Part shown: piece after piece, positions 33,047 to 42,010 of the stretch
Position numbering within the stretch: the first letter of the stretch is position 1
Layout: each line of letters opens with the position of its first letter
Origin: Palsa-504 sp963790065
GTDB lineage: Bacteria > Actinomycetota > Actinomycetes > Streptosporangiales > Streptosporangiaceae
Assembly: GCA_963790065.1 (NCBI GenBank)
Contig: CAWBNK010000028.1
Coordinates: 105,779 to 169,778 of the forward strand
DNA length: 64,000 nucleotides
Direction of reading: 5' to 3'
Position numbers and translations under genes: made by a program
Notes under the pieces: model-generated
Databases searched by the model: none
What the model saw: the letters and a program-made list of their open reading frames with translations, nothing else
What the model was told of the DNA's origin: nothing

Positions 33047-34620
33047 CGGTGACCGAGGCGGACCGGCGGGAAGAAGGGGCCGAACGGACCGGCGATCAGC
33101 GGGCCCGCAACGCCGATTCGCACCGGGCCCTGGTCGCGGACCTGAAGGCCGAGCTGGCCCAGGCGCGGCTGGGCGGCCCCGAACGGTCCCGCGCCCGGCA
33201 CGTGGCGCGGGGCAAGCTGCTGCCCCGGGACCGGGTGGACTCGCTGGTCGACCCGTCCTCGCCGTTCCTGGAGCTGTCGCCGCTGGCCGCGCACGGCCTG
33301 TACGGCGGCGAGGCGCCTGGCGCCGGGATCATCACCGGCGTCGGCCGGATCTCCGGGCGTGAGTGCGTGATCGTGGCCAACGACGCCACGGTCAAGGGCG
33401 GCACCTACTACCCGATGACGGTCAAGAAGCACCTGCGGGCCCAGGAAGTGGCCCGGCACAACCGGCTGCCCTGCGTGTACCTGGTTGACTCGGGCGGCGC
33501 CTACCTGCCCGCCCAGGACGAGGTGTTCCCCGACCGCGATCACTTCGGCCGCATCTTCTACAACCAGGCCACCATGTCCGGGCTGGGTATCCCGCAGATC
33601 GCCGCGGTCCTGGGCTCGTGCACCGCGGGCGGCGCCTACGTACCCGCCATGAGCGACGAGGCGGTGATCGTCCGCAACCAAGGCACGATCTTCCTGGGCG
33701 GCCCGCCGCTGGTCAAGGCGGCCACCGGCGAGATCGTCACGGCCGAGGAACTCGGCGGCGGCGACCTGCACGCCCGGATCTCGGGCGTCACGGACCACCT
33801 GGCTGAAAACGATGCGCACGCACTCCGGATCGTTCGGTCCATCATCTCGACTCTCGGCCCCCGCGCCCCCCGGCCGTGGGAGGTAGTGCCCACCGAGGAG
33901 CCGGTGGCCGACCCGGACGAACTGTACGACGTGGTGCCGACCGACTCGCGGATCCCCTACGACGTGCGCGAGGTCATCAGCCGGATCGTCGACGGGTCGC
34001 GGCTGCACGAGTTCAAGGCGGAGTACGGCACCACGCTGGTCACCGGGTTCGCCCGCATCTGCGGCCACCCGGTCGGGATCATCGCCAACAACGGGATCCT
34101 GTTCTCCGAGTCCGCGCTCAAGGGCGCGCACTTCATCGAGCTGTGCGACCAGCGCGGCATCCCGCTGGTGTTCCTGCAGAACATCTCCGGCTTCATGGTC
34201 GGCCGGGAGTACGAGGCGGGCGGCATCGCCAAGCACGGGGCCAAGATGGTCACCGCGGTGGCCTCCACCCGGGTGCCGAAGCTGACCGTGATCATCGGCG
34301 GATCGTTCGGCGCCGGGAACTACTCGATGTGCGGGCGGGCCTACTCCCCCCGGTTCCTGTTCATGTGGCCGAACGCCCGGATCTCGGTCATGGGCGGCGA
34401 CCAGGCCGCCACCGTGCTGGGCGCGGTCGGCTCCGGCGCCGACCCGGACGCGATCCGGGCCCAGTACGAGACCCAGGGCCACCCCTACTACTCCACCGCC
34501 CGGCTGTGGGACGACGGCGTGATCGACCCGAAGGACACCCGGACGGTGCTGGGCCTGGCCCTGTCCGCGGCGGCCAACGCCCCGCTGGGCGACCCGGCCT
34601 TCGGCGTCTTCCGGATGTGA
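33043..34620 (+). CDS. liuB: Methylcrotonyl-CoA carboxylase carboxyltransferase (beta) subunit
   Basis: A 525-residue acyl-CoA carboxyltransferase. The N-half crotonase-like domain has GRECVIVANDATVKGGTYYP and YLVDSGGAYLPAQDEVFPD, which is the methylcrotonyl-specific variant of the family, and the C-half has GFMVGREYEAGGIAKHGAKM and IGGSFGAGNYSMCGRAYSPR. It transfers carboxyl from biotin to 3-methylcrotonyl-CoA. ATG 33043 overlaps the upstream stop (ATGA). An HMG-CoA lyase and isovaleryl-CoA dehydrogenase in the same operon support this substrate over propionyl-CoA. Confidence 0.92.
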   Translation: MTVTEADRREEGAERTGDQRARNADSHRALVADLKAELAQARLGGPERSRARHVARGKLLPRDRVDSLVDPSSPFLELSPLAAHGLYGGEAPGAGIITGVGRISGRECVIVANDATVKGGTYYPMTVKKHLRAQEVARHNRLPCVYLVDSGGAYLPAQDEVFPDRDHFGRIFYNQATMSGLGIPQIAAVLGSCTAGGAYVPAMSDEAVIVRNQGTIFLGGPPLVKAATGEIVTAEELGGGDLHARISGVTDHLAENDAHALRIVRSIISTLGPRAPRPWEVVPTEEPVADPDELYDVVPTDSRIPYDVREVISRIVDGSRLHEFKAEYGTTLVTGFARICGHPVGIIANNGILFSESALKGAHFIELCDQRGIPLVFLQNISGFMVGREYEAGGIAKHGAKMVTAVASTRVPKLTVIIGGSFGAGNYSMCGRAYSPRFLFMWPNARISVMGGDQAATVLGAVGSGADPDAIRAQYETQGHPYYSTARLWDDGVIDPKDTRTVLGLALSAAANAPLGDPAFGVFRM

Positions 34621-34629
34621 GGGCCGGAT

Positions 34630-36705
34630 ATGAGCCCGGATATGAGAGAGCGCATGTTCGACACCGTGCTGGTGGCCAACCGGGGCGAGATCGCCTGCCG
34701 GGTGATCAGGACCCTGCGGCGGCTCGGCATCCGGTCCGTGGCGGTGTATACCGACCCGGACGCGGGCGCGCCGCACGTGCGGCTGGCCGACCTGGCCGTG
34801 CACCTGGGCCCGGCGCCGGCCTACCTGTCCGTGGACGCCGTGGTCGATGCGGCCCGGCGGGCCGGCGCGCGGGCTGTCCATCCCGGTTACGGGTTCCTGT
34901 CGGAGAACACGGCGTTCGCCGCGGCCTGCGAGGCGGCCGGGATCGCGTTCATCGGCCCGCCGTCGGCGGCCATCGAGGCCATGGGCGACAAGATCCGGGC
35001 CAAGCAGACCGTGGCCAAGGCGGGCGTACCCGTGGTGCCCGGCTCGGACGGGTCCGGCCTGGACGACGAGGCGCTGGCCCGGGCCGCGGCCGAGATCGGC
35101 TACCCGGTGCTGCTCAAGCCGAGCGCGGGCGGCGGCGGCAAGGGCATGCGCGAGGTGCACCGGGCCGAGGACCTGGCCGACGCGATCAGCTCGGCCCGGC
35201 GCGAGGCCCGGAGCAGCTTCGGGGACGACACACTGCTGGTCGAGCGGCTGGTGACCGACCCCAGGCACATCGAGATCCAGGTCCTGGCCGACGCCCACGG
35301 CAACGCCATCCACCTGGGCGAGCGCGAGTGCTCGCTGCAGCGGCGGCACCAGAAGATCATCGAGGAGGCGCCGTCGCCGCTGCTGGATGAGACGCAGCGC
35401 GGGGCCATGGGCGCCGCCGCGGTCGAGGCGGCCCGCGCGGTCGGCTACGTCGGGGCCGGGACGGTGGAGTTCATCGTGGGCGGCGACCGCCCTGACGAGT
35501 TCTTCTTCATGGAGATGAACACCCGGCTGCAGGTGGAGCACCCGGTCACCGAGGAGATCTTCGGCCTGGACCTGGTGGAGCTGCAGCTGCGGGTGGCGGC
35601 CGGGGAGCCGGAGCCGTGGCCGGCCCAGTGCCGGGCCCGCGGCCACGCGATCGAGGCCCGGATCTACGCCGAGGACCCGGCGGCAGGCTTCCTGCCCACC
35701 GGCGGCCGCGTCTTGTCGCTGAGCTGGCCGGAAGGGGCGCGGGTGGACGCCGGGATCGCCGCGGGCAGCGTGGTGGGCAGCGACTACGACCCGATGCTGG
35801 CCAAGGTGATCGCCCACGGCGCCGACCGGGCCGAGGCGCTAGCCAAGCTGGACGCCGCCCTGGGCGCCACGGTGGTGCTCGGGCTGGGCACGAACGTGGG
35901 ATTCCTGCGGGCGCTGCTGGCCGATCCCGACGTGCAGGCCGGGCGGCTGGACACCGGGCTGGTCGGACGGCGGCTGGACGCGCTGGTGGCGGCGGCGCCG
36001 CCCGCCGACGTGCTGCCCGCCGCGGCGGTGCTGGCGCTGGCCGCGCTGGAGCCCGCCGGGGCCGTGGTCGACCCGTTCGACGTGCCGGGCGGCTGGCGGG
36101 TCGGCGAGCCGGCCTGGACGGCCTGGCGGATGACGGTCGACGGCAGCAGTGTCACTAGCACTGAGCCGGTCGAGGTCCGGGCCCGCGGGCGTGCCGCCGA
36201 CGCGGTCGTCGCGGTGGACGGAGCGGAGCCGGTGGCCGCGCGGACCGTGGCCCGGCCGGGTCAGCTGCGGCTGGATGGGGCAGATGCAACGCGGCCGGTG
36301 ACGGCGGGGGTCGGCGCGCGGGTGCCGGTGACTGTGGACGGGGTGACGCGCTCGTATGCCGTCGCGCTGGCCGGGGACACGCTGTGGCTGGGCCGGGACG
36401 GCCAGGCCTGGGCCGTCCGCGAGCAGGCGCCGCTTGACGCGGCCGCCGCGCAGGCCGCCGCCGGGTCTGGCGGTCCGGTGGTCTCGCCCATGCCGGGCAC
36501 GGTGACCCTGGTCGAGGTGGCCGAAGGCCAGGCCGTCACGGCCGGCCAGCGCCTGGTCGTGGTCGAGGCGATGAAGATGGAGCACGTCCTGGCCGCCCCG
36601 GTCGACGGCACCGTGCGCGACCTGCGCGCGAAGCCGGGCGGGACCGTGGCCAAGGACGCCGTGCTGCTGGTGGTCGAACCCGTCGATCGGGAGGAGCAAG
36701 AGTAA
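34630..36705 (+). CDS. liuD: Methylcrotonyl-CoA carboxylase biotin-carboxylase/BCCP (alpha) subunit
   Basis: A 691-residue alpha subunit. The biotin carboxylase part (residues about 9-450) starts VLVANRGEIACRVIRT and includes the ATP-grasp loop GGGGKGMRE and the catalytic FMEMNTRLQVEHPVTE. A linker/BT domain follows, and a C-terminal BCCP domain carries the biotinyl lysine in VEAMKMEHV near residue 642. It carboxylates biotin with ATP and bicarbonate and acts with the beta subunit. The start at 34630 follows GAGGG; an internal ATG at 34654 is the alternative. The stop overlaps the next start (TAATG). Confidence 0.92.
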   Translation: MSPDMRERMFDTVLVANRGEIACRVIRTLRRLGIRSVAVYTDPDAGAPHVRLADLAVHLGPAPAYLSVDAVVDAARRAGARAVHPGYGFLSENTAFAAACEAAGIAFIGPPSAAIEAMGDKIRAKQTVAKAGVPVVPGSDGSGLDDEALARAAAEIGYPVLLKPSAGGGGKGMREVHRAEDLADAISSARREARSSFGDDTLLVERLVTDPRHIEIQVLADAHGNAIHLGERECSLQRRHQKIIEEAPSPLLDETQRGAMGAAAVEAARAVGYVGAGTVEFIVGGDRPDEFFFMEMNTRLQVEHPVTEEIFGLDLVELQLRVAAGEPEPWPAQCRARGHAIEARIYAEDPAAGFLPTGGRVLSLSWPEGARVDAGIAAGSVVGSDYDPMLAKVIAHGADRAEALAKLDAALGATVVLGLGTNVGFLRALLADPDVQAGRLDTGLVGRRLDALVAAAPPADVLPAAAVLALAALEPAGAVVDPFDVPGGWRVGEPAWTAWRMTVDGSSVTSTEPVEVRARGRAADAVVAVDGAEPVAARTVARPGQLRLDGADATRPVTAGVGARVPVTVDGVTRSYAVALAGDTLWLGRDGQAWAVREQAPLDAAAAQAAAGSGGPVVSPMPGTVTLVEVAEGQAVTAGQRLVVVEAMKMEHVLAAPVDGTVRDLRAKPGGTVAKDAVLLVVEPVDREEQE

Positions 36706-37838
36706 TGGACCTCACGCTGTCCGAGGAGCACGAGGCGCTGCGCGCCTCGGTCGAGGAGTTCGCCCGCAAACAGGTCGCCCCGGTCATTGGCGATCTGTAC
36801 GAGCGCGGCGAGTTCCCCTACGAGATCGTGGCCAAGATGGGCGCGATGGGCCTGTTCGGCCTGCCGATCGCCGAGGAGTACGGCGGCATGGGCGGCGACT
36901 ACTTTGCGCTGTGCCTGGCCCTGGAGGAACTGGCCCGGGTCGACTCCTCGGTGGCCATCACGCTGGAGGCCGGGGTCTCGCTGGGCGCCATGCCGATCTA
37001 CCGGTTCGGCACCGAGGAGCAGAAGCAGGAGTGGCTGCCGGCGCTGGCGGCGGGCGAGAAACTGGGGGCGTTCGGCCTGACCGAGCCGGGCGGCGGCTCG
37101 GACGCCGGCGCCACCCGGACCACCGCCACCCTGGACGGCGAGGAATGGGTGATCAACGGGTCCAAGGCGTTCATCACCAACTCGGGCACCGACATCACCG
37201 CGCTGGTCACCGTCACCGCGCTGACCGGCGAGCGGCAGATTTCCGCGATCATCGTCCCGGCGGGCACGCCGGGCTTCCGGGTCGCGCCGAAGTACTCCAA
37301 GGTCGGCTGGAGCGCCTCCGACACCCGCGAGCTGTTCTTCGACGACGTGCGGGTGCCCGCGGCGAACCTGGTCGGCGAACGCGGCCGCGGCTACGCGCAG
37401 TTCCTGTCCATCCTGGACGAGGGCCGCATTGCCATCGCGGCGCTGGGCACCGGGCTGGCCCAGGGCTGCGTGGACGAGTCGCTGCGGTACGCGCGCGAGC
37501 GGGAGGCGTTCGGCCATCCGATCGGGCATTACCAGGCCGTCCAGTTCATGATCGCGGACATGGAGGCGCGGGCGCACACGGCTCGGCTGGCCTATTACGC
37601 GGCGGCGTCGAAGATGCTGCGCGGCGAGCCGTTCAAGAAGGAGGCGGCCATCGCCAAGCTGGTGTCGTCGAACGCGGCCATGGACAACGCGCGGGCGGCC
37701 ACGCAGGTGTTCGGCGGGTACGGGTTCATGAACGAGTCCCCGGTCGGCCGGTTCTACCGCGACGCGAAGATCCTGGAGATCGGCGAGGGCACCAGCGAAG
37801 TCCAGCGCATGCTCATCGCCCGGCAGCTAGGGCTCTAG
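36705..37838 (+). CDS. liuA: Acyl-CoA dehydrogenase, probable isovaleryl-CoA dehydrogenase
   Basis: A 377-residue FAD acyl-CoA dehydrogenase. FGLTEPGGGSDAGATRT is the first signature, QVFGGYGFMNESPVGRFYRD and ILEIGEGTSEVQRMLIARQL the C-terminal ones. Full length for the family. In this operon it should oxidise isovaleryl-CoA to 3-methylcrotonyl-CoA, the step before the carboxylase. Start overlaps the carboxylase stop by TAATG at 36703-36707. It is the last gene of the operon. Confidence 0.9.
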   Translation: MDLTLSEEHEALRASVEEFARKQVAPVIGDLYERGEFPYEIVAKMGAMGLFGLPIAEEYGGMGGDYFALCLALEELARVDSSVAITLEAGVSLGAMPIYRFGTEEQKQEWLPALAAGEKLGAFGLTEPGGGSDAGATRTTATLDGEEWVINGSKAFITNSGTDITALVTVTALTGERQISAIIVPAGTPGFRVAPKYSKVGWSASDTRELFFDDVRVPAANLVGERGRGYAQFLSILDEGRIAIAALGTGLAQGCVDESLRYAREREAFGHPIGHYQAVQFMIADMEARAHTARLAYYAAASKMLRGEPFKKEAAIAKLVSSNAAMDNARAATQVFGGYGFMNESPVGRFYRDAKILEIGEGTSEVQRMLIARQLGL

Positions 37839-37876
37839 GGCCCGCGCCTAGTGCTCGCGCATACGCTCGTAGGTGT

Positions 37877-37886
37877 TACGATCGTA
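37877..37886. promoter_or_regulatory. Palindromic operator/-10 of the toxin-antitoxin pair
   Basis: TACGATCGTA is a perfect 10-bp palindrome; its left half TACGAT serves as a -10 box 6 nt before the ATG at 37889, implying a leaderless, autoregulated transcript. Confidence 0.5.
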
Positions 37887-37888
37887 TT

Positions 37889-38137
37889 ATGGCGCAGGTG
37901 GATAGGTTTTCTGTGACGATGCCGCCGGAGCTCGGCGCGAACGTCAGGCAGGCCGCGGCCCGGCAGGGCACGAGCGTATCGACGTGGCTCAGCGAGGCGG
38001 CAGCCGACAAGCTGCGCAATGAACTCCTCGCTGCCGCTCTCGACCAGTGGGAGGCGGAGGAGGGCCCGTTCACCCAGGCGGAGCTGGATGAGGCGGCGTC
38101 CCGTCTCGGACAGGCGCCGCGCACGGACGCGGCGTGA
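37889..38137 (+). CDS. Ribbon-helix-helix antitoxin (VapB-like)
   Basis: An 82-residue protein. The N-terminal ribbon-helix-helix (VDRFSVTMPPELGANVRQAA, then GTSVSTWLSEAAADKL) binds DNA and the acidic C-terminus (ALDQWEAEEGPFTQAELDEA) would embrace the toxin. It overlaps the PIN-domain gene by GTGA (38134-38137). Likely represses its own promoter through the TACGATCGTA palindrome. A small type II antitoxin is the best reading. Confidence 0.85.
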   Translation: MAQVDRFSVTMPPELGANVRQAAARQGTSVSTWLSEAAADKLRNELLAAALDQWEAEEGPFTQAELDEAASRLGQAPRTDAA

Positions 38138-38511
38138 AGGCAGTCCTCGACGCAGGCGCACTGGTGGCGGTCGATCGCCGGGACCGGATGATCGGTGCTC
38201 AGCTGCGGGTGCTCCAGCAGCAGGGAACGCCGATCCGGGTCAGCTCTGCCGTCGTCGGGCAAGCCTGGCGAGACGGGCGTAAGCAGGCCAACCTCGCTCG
38301 AGTCCTGGCGGGCGTCGGCATCGAACCGCTCGGGCCGGGCGACGGCAAGCGGATCGGCGAATTGCTGGCGCTGGCCGGTTCCGCCGATGTGGTCGGCGGA
38401 CACGTAGCCCTGATGACAGCGCCCGGCGATCTCGTCCTGACCAGCGATCCCGGCGATATCCGCGCCCTCCTGCGCGCTCGCGGTGTTCCGGCGCGGGTCC
38501 AGACCGTGTGA
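38134..38511 (+). CDS. vapC: PIN-domain toxin (VapC-like), possibly inactive
   Basis: A 125-residue PIN-domain protein. The first Asp is in VLDAGALVAVDRRDR; the end of the fold has LVLTSDPGDIRALL with the last Asp. In this actinobacterial subfamily I would expect DVVDAH in the middle, but the sequence here is DVVGGH, so one metal-binding Asp is replaced by Gly; the usual Glu position also reads Gln (VVGQAW). Ribonuclease activity may be weak or lost. GTG start in the GTGA overlap with its antitoxin. Confidence 0.8.
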   Translation: MKAVLDAGALVAVDRRDRMIGAQLRVLQQQGTPIRVSSAVVGQAWRDGRKQANLARVLAGVGIEPLGPGDGKRIGELLALAGSADVVGGHVALMTAPGDLVLTSDPGDIRALLRARGVPARVQTV

Positions 38512-38556
38512 GGACGTGCACCGGCTATTTGCCGCCGGCCCAGCGGTGGGTGCCTC

Positions 38557-40491
38557 ATGGTTGGACACCGCGCGGGCGGTGGCGCGGTTAGCGTCGCAAG
38601 GGTGGCTGGTGTCGTTGCCATCGAGGCGGCGCGGCGGTCGTTCCTGGCCTCCGGGCACTGCCTGGCGGCGGAGGGCGGCGTCCGCGCCGAGGTGCTGGCC
38701 TCCTGGCAGCGGTCGCGGCGGCACGGGGTGGATCCGGACCGGACCACGGCCCGGTTCGCGGGCCATCCGGCGGCCCCGTCGCTGACCACGGCCTGCGCCG
38801 AGGAGGTGTTCGACGACTTCTTCAAGCTGAACGGCGAGACCGAGGCGTCGCTGATCCTGTTCGACACGGCGGGCGTGGTCCGGGTGCGGCGGGACGGCGA
38901 GGGCCTGCTGGCCGCGCTGCTGGACGGCGTGCTGCTGGTGCCCGGGTACGACTACGGCGAGCGGGCCGTCGGCACCACCGCGGCCTCGGTCGCGCTGCAC
39001 GAGCGGGCCGACTCCGTAATCGCCGGGCCCGAGCACTACCAGGCCCAGCTGATGTTCCTGGGTGGCGCGGCGGCGCTGGTGGCCGACCCGGGGCTGGAGA
39101 GTTTCTGCGGGGTGGTCATGGTCGCGGGTTATCAGCCGGGCGAGCCGGGGTGGCAGCTGCCGCTGGCGCGCCTGCTGGCCCGGCAGGTCGCCGACCGGAT
39201 GGTCGACGAGCCGCACCGCCGGTCGCGGGTGATCCTGGACCGGTTCAGCCGGTGCGGCCAGCAGAATGCAGAGCGGGACGGGGAGTGGGTGCTGGCCACC
39301 GACGGCGACTGGATCCTCAGCAATGCCGCCGCCCGCCGCCTGGAGCCGGCCGACCTGCGCTCGCTCAGCGACCTGGCCCTGGCCGGCCTGAGCCTGCCCG
39401 ACTTCGCCAGCAAGCATGCGGACCTGCCGTCCGGCGGCTGCGCCGAGATCGCGACCGAGGGCGTGTACCTGTCCGGAGAGCTGATCGGCTGCGTGCTGTT
39501 CGGCGGCCCGGCCAGCGCCCGGCGGCCCGCCGGGCTGCCCGAGGCCGTCCGGCGGCAGGGCTCGCACGTCGCGCCGACCGCCCGGCGCGACTACGCCGAG
39601 GACCTGCGGCGCCCGGCCAGCATGCGGAAGATCCACGCGGAGGCGCGGATCCGGGCCAACCAGGAGCTGCTGACGCCGGTGCTGCGGGCCAGGCAGGAGG
39701 TAGCGGCCAGCATCAGGCAGGGCCGCAACCACCTGCTGATCGGGGAGCCTGGCGTGGGCAAGCGGACCCTGGCCCAGGCCCAGTTCCGGCAGGCCTACGC
39801 GCAGGGCCGGGTGGTCGCGGTGAGTGGCGCCCAGTTCGAGGTCGGCTCGGGCGCGGCCCGCGAGGATCCGGTGGCCAGCCTGCTGCACAGCCGGCACGAC
39901 CAGCCCCGGCTGCTGCTGCTGCGCGGCATCGACGGGCTGACCCCGCTGGGCGCGCGCCGCCTGGATGAGTCGCTGCGGCCGCTGGTCGCGCTGCCCGCGC
40001 CGCCGCTGGTGATCGCGTGCGTGGACACCCCGGCGATGGACGCGACCCGGCCGTACGGGCTGCTGCTGCGGCACTTCCACCAGATCACCCGGGTGCCCGC
40101 GCTGCGGTACCGCAACGACGAGATCGGCGACATCGCGCTGTCGATCCTGCGCGAGCTGGCCGGCCGCCGGTCGCTGCGGCTCAGCCTCCAGGTCATCCGG
40201 GTCCTGGAGGGCTACGCGTGGCCGGGCAACATCAGCGAGCTGCAGGACGTGCTCAGGTACGTCGTGGCCCGCAAGCCGGTGGGCGAGATCCAGCCGCCCG
40301 ACCTGCCGCGGCTGTGCTTCCAGCGGGAGCCGCGCAAGATGTCCATGCTGGAGGCCGCGCAGTGCGACGCGATCATTCACGCGCTGTACGAGTCCCGGGG
40401 GAACCGGTACAAGGCGGCGGCCATGCTCGGTATCGCCCGTTCGTCGCTGTACCGCAAGATCGACGCGTTCGGCATCAGTTACATTGCCTGA
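38557..40491 (+). CDS. AcoR/Fis-like transcriptional regulator lacking a sigma-54 contact loop
   Basis: A 644-residue regulator. An N-terminal GAF-like sensory part (EVLASWQRSRRHGVDPDRT opens the AcoR pattern) is followed by an AAA+ remnant with Walker A GEPGVGKRT near residue 394; the Walker B is degenerate (LLLLRGIDGL) and no GAFTGA loop is present. The C-terminus is a Fis-type HTH (SRGNRYKAAAMLGIARSSLY). Actinobacterial members of this type work without sigma-54 and often activate alcohol or alkane oxidation genes; the convergent neighbour is a zinc alcohol dehydrogenase. The start is uncertain (ATG 38557 or a later GTG such as 38602). Confidence 0.82.
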   Translation: MVGHRAGGGAVSVARVAGVVAIEAARRSFLASGHCLAAEGGVRAEVLASWQRSRRHGVDPDRTTARFAGHPAAPSLTTACAEEVFDDFFKLNGETEASLILFDTAGVVRVRRDGEGLLAALLDGVLLVPGYDYGERAVGTTAASVALHERADSVIAGPEHYQAQLMFLGGAAALVADPGLESFCGVVMVAGYQPGEPGWQLPLARLLARQVADRMVDEPHRRSRVILDRFSRCGQQNAERDGEWVLATDGDWILSNAAARRLEPADLRSLSDLALAGLSLPDFASKHADLPSGGCAEIATEGVYLSGELIGCVLFGGPASARRPAGLPEAVRRQGSHVAPTARRDYAEDLRRPASMRKIHAEARIRANQELLTPVLRARQEVAASIRQGRNHLLIGEPGVGKRTLAQAQFRQAYAQGRVVAVSGAQFEVGSGAAREDPVASLLHSRHDQPRLLLLRGIDGLTPLGARRLDESLRPLVALPAPPLVIACVDTPAMDATRPYGLLLRHFHQITRVPALRYRNDEIGDIALSILRELAGRRSLRLSLQVIRVLEGYAWPGNISELQDVLRYVVARKPVGEIQPPDLPRLCFQREPRKMSMLEAAQCDAIIHALYESRGNRYKAAAMLGIARSSLYRKIDAFGISYIA

Positions 40492-40544
40492 TCCGCGGGC
40501 CGGCTGCGGCTTCGGGCCGACCCGCGGATTCGATCCTTGCTGGC

Positions 40545-41591
40545 TCAGGCCGGGGTGATGACGACCTTCAGCGCCGAGTTCGCGGCCGCGTTCTTGAACA
40601 CGTCGTAGGCCTCGTCCATCTGCTCGAACGTGAACGAGTGCGTGCCCATCTTCTCGGCCGGGATCCGGCCGCTGGCCACCATCTTCAGCAGCGTGGGGAT
40701 GGACACCGTATCGACCAGGCCCATGGTCAGCCGCACGTTCTGGATCCACATGTCCTGCATCGGCAGCTCGACCGGCGTGCCGTGCACGCCGATGTTGGCG
40801 ATCGAGCCGCCCGGCCGGACCAGCGAGGCCGCGGTGAGCAGCGTTTCCGGGTAGCCGACCGCCTCGATCGACACGTCCACGCCCAGGCCGTCGGTCAGCG
40901 CGATCACCTCGGCGACCGTGGCCGGGCCGACCTCCACCACGTCGGTGGCGCCGAACTCCAGCGCCTTGGTCAGCCGGAACTTGTTGGTGTCGACCGCGAT
41001 GACCTTGGACGCGCCCCATAGCCCGGTGGTCAGGATGGCGGACAGGCCGACCGCGCCCGCGCCCACCACCGCGACCGTGTCACCCGGCCGGACCTGCCCG
41101 GCCAGCACGCCGACCTCGTAGCCGGTCGGCAGCGAGTCGGCCAGGAAGATGGCCTGCTCGTTGGTCACGCCGTCGGGTACCGCGTACAGCGAGGTGTCGG
41201 CGTAGGGCACCCGGACCGTCTCGGCCTGGGTGCCGTCGATCAGGTGGCCGAAGATCCAGCCGATCCCGCCCACCGTCTGGCAGTGCGACGGCATGCCCCG
41301 CTGGCAGTACGCGCAGCGGCCGCACTTGGTGATGGCCGGCACCAGCACCCGGTCACCGGCCGCGAAGCCCGTGACCGCCTCGCCCACCTCGGTGACGGTG
41401 CCGACCGCCTCGTGGCCGAGAATGCGCCCCTCGGTCACCGCGGCGACGTCGCCCTGGAGAATGTGCAGGTCGGTGCCGCAGATCGTGGTGGTGTCCACTT
41501 GGACCACCACGTCGGTCGGCTCCTGGATCGCGGCGTCGGGAACCTCTTCCCAGGCCTTCTTCCCAGGTCCGTGGTAGACCAGCGCCTTCAT
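40545..41591 (-). CDS. Zinc-dependent alcohol dehydrogenase
   Basis: A 348-residue medium-chain alcohol dehydrogenase. Catalytic zinc ligands are in TICGTDLHI and LGHEAVG, the structural-zinc cysteines in KCGRCAYCQRGMPSHC, and the nucleotide fold VVGAGAVGLSAI near residue 172 with an acidic residue (VDTNKF) favouring NAD(H). It probably oxidises short-chain alcohols. ATG 41591 is preceded by GGAGGTCGCG. The AcoR-like gene converges on it and is a candidate activator. Confidence 0.92.
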   Translation of the reverse strand: MKALVYHGPGKKAWEEVPDAAIQEPTDVVVQVDTTTICGTDLHILQGDVAAVTEGRILGHEAVGTVTEVGEAVTGFAAGDRVLVPAITKCGRCAYCQRGMPSHCQTVGGIGWIFGHLIDGTQAETVRVPYADTSLYAVPDGVTNEQAIFLADSLPTGYEVGVLAGQVRPGDTVAVVGAGAVGLSAILTTGLWGASKVIAVDTNKFRLTKALEFGATDVVEVGPATVAEVIALTDGLGVDVSIEAVGYPETLLTAASLVRPGGSIANIGVHGTPVELPMQDMWIQNVRLTMGLVDTVSIPTLLKMVASGRIPAEKMGTHSFTFEQMDEAYDVFKNAAANSALKVVITPA

Positions 41592-41746
41592 CGCGACCTC
41601 CGGTGGTGCTGCTGCTGTCGGGGCGGCCCGGTGGCGGCCCTCAGCGTCGAACGTAACCGGGGCGGCAGGGGGCTGGCTGTTTCAGAATCGGACCATTTGT
41701 CTGGTCGCAGCCGCGCCGGGCTGGCCGGGTGACCCGGATCCGGGAC

Positions 41747-41884
41747 ACTGTGCCGGAAACGGTTGGCGGTCAGCTCGAGGGCACGCTGGTCCGCGGTGCG
41801 GGCCTGGTCGGGGTGGCCGAGCTCACGCAGGAGTTCGGCGCGGGTCGCGTGGTACAGATAGTAATCCCCGGGAGCGCCCGACAG
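41747..41884 (-). pseudogene. Remnant of an ECF42 sigma factor C-terminal domain
   Basis: The minus strand encodes DYYLYHATRAELLRELGHPD followed by QARTADQRALELTANR, which is the last TPR-like helix pair of DUF6596/ECF42 sigma factors (compare the intact one at 27541: YLPAIKAELLSRLG). No sigma-2 or sigma-4 region is nearby and the frame runs into unrelated sequence after TANR. The surrounding 41592-42010 gap has nothing else that I can support. Confidence 0.6.
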
Positions 41885-42010
41885 GCCGGCCGAGGTCCGG
41901 TACGACAACCGCAGGGGAAAGTTCGGCCGCGGGGCAGGAAGGGTTGCGGAGCGCGCAGACCACGGATCGTTCGGCAGCAAAAAAAGACGTACATGAATAC
42001 GGCGCGGCTG

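Noticed and set aside
32731..35817. A 1028-codon open frame on the minus strand across the carboxylase genes
   Set aside because: Antisense shadow caused by the strong G/C third-position bias; its product is low-complexity (Asp/Arg/His-rich) and matches no family, while the plus strand carries clear carboxylase genes.
37876..41019. A 1047-codon minus-strand open frame
   Set aside because: It runs antisense to the regulator and toxin-antitoxin genes and only its first part is the real alcohol dehydrogenase in another frame; no family resemblance.
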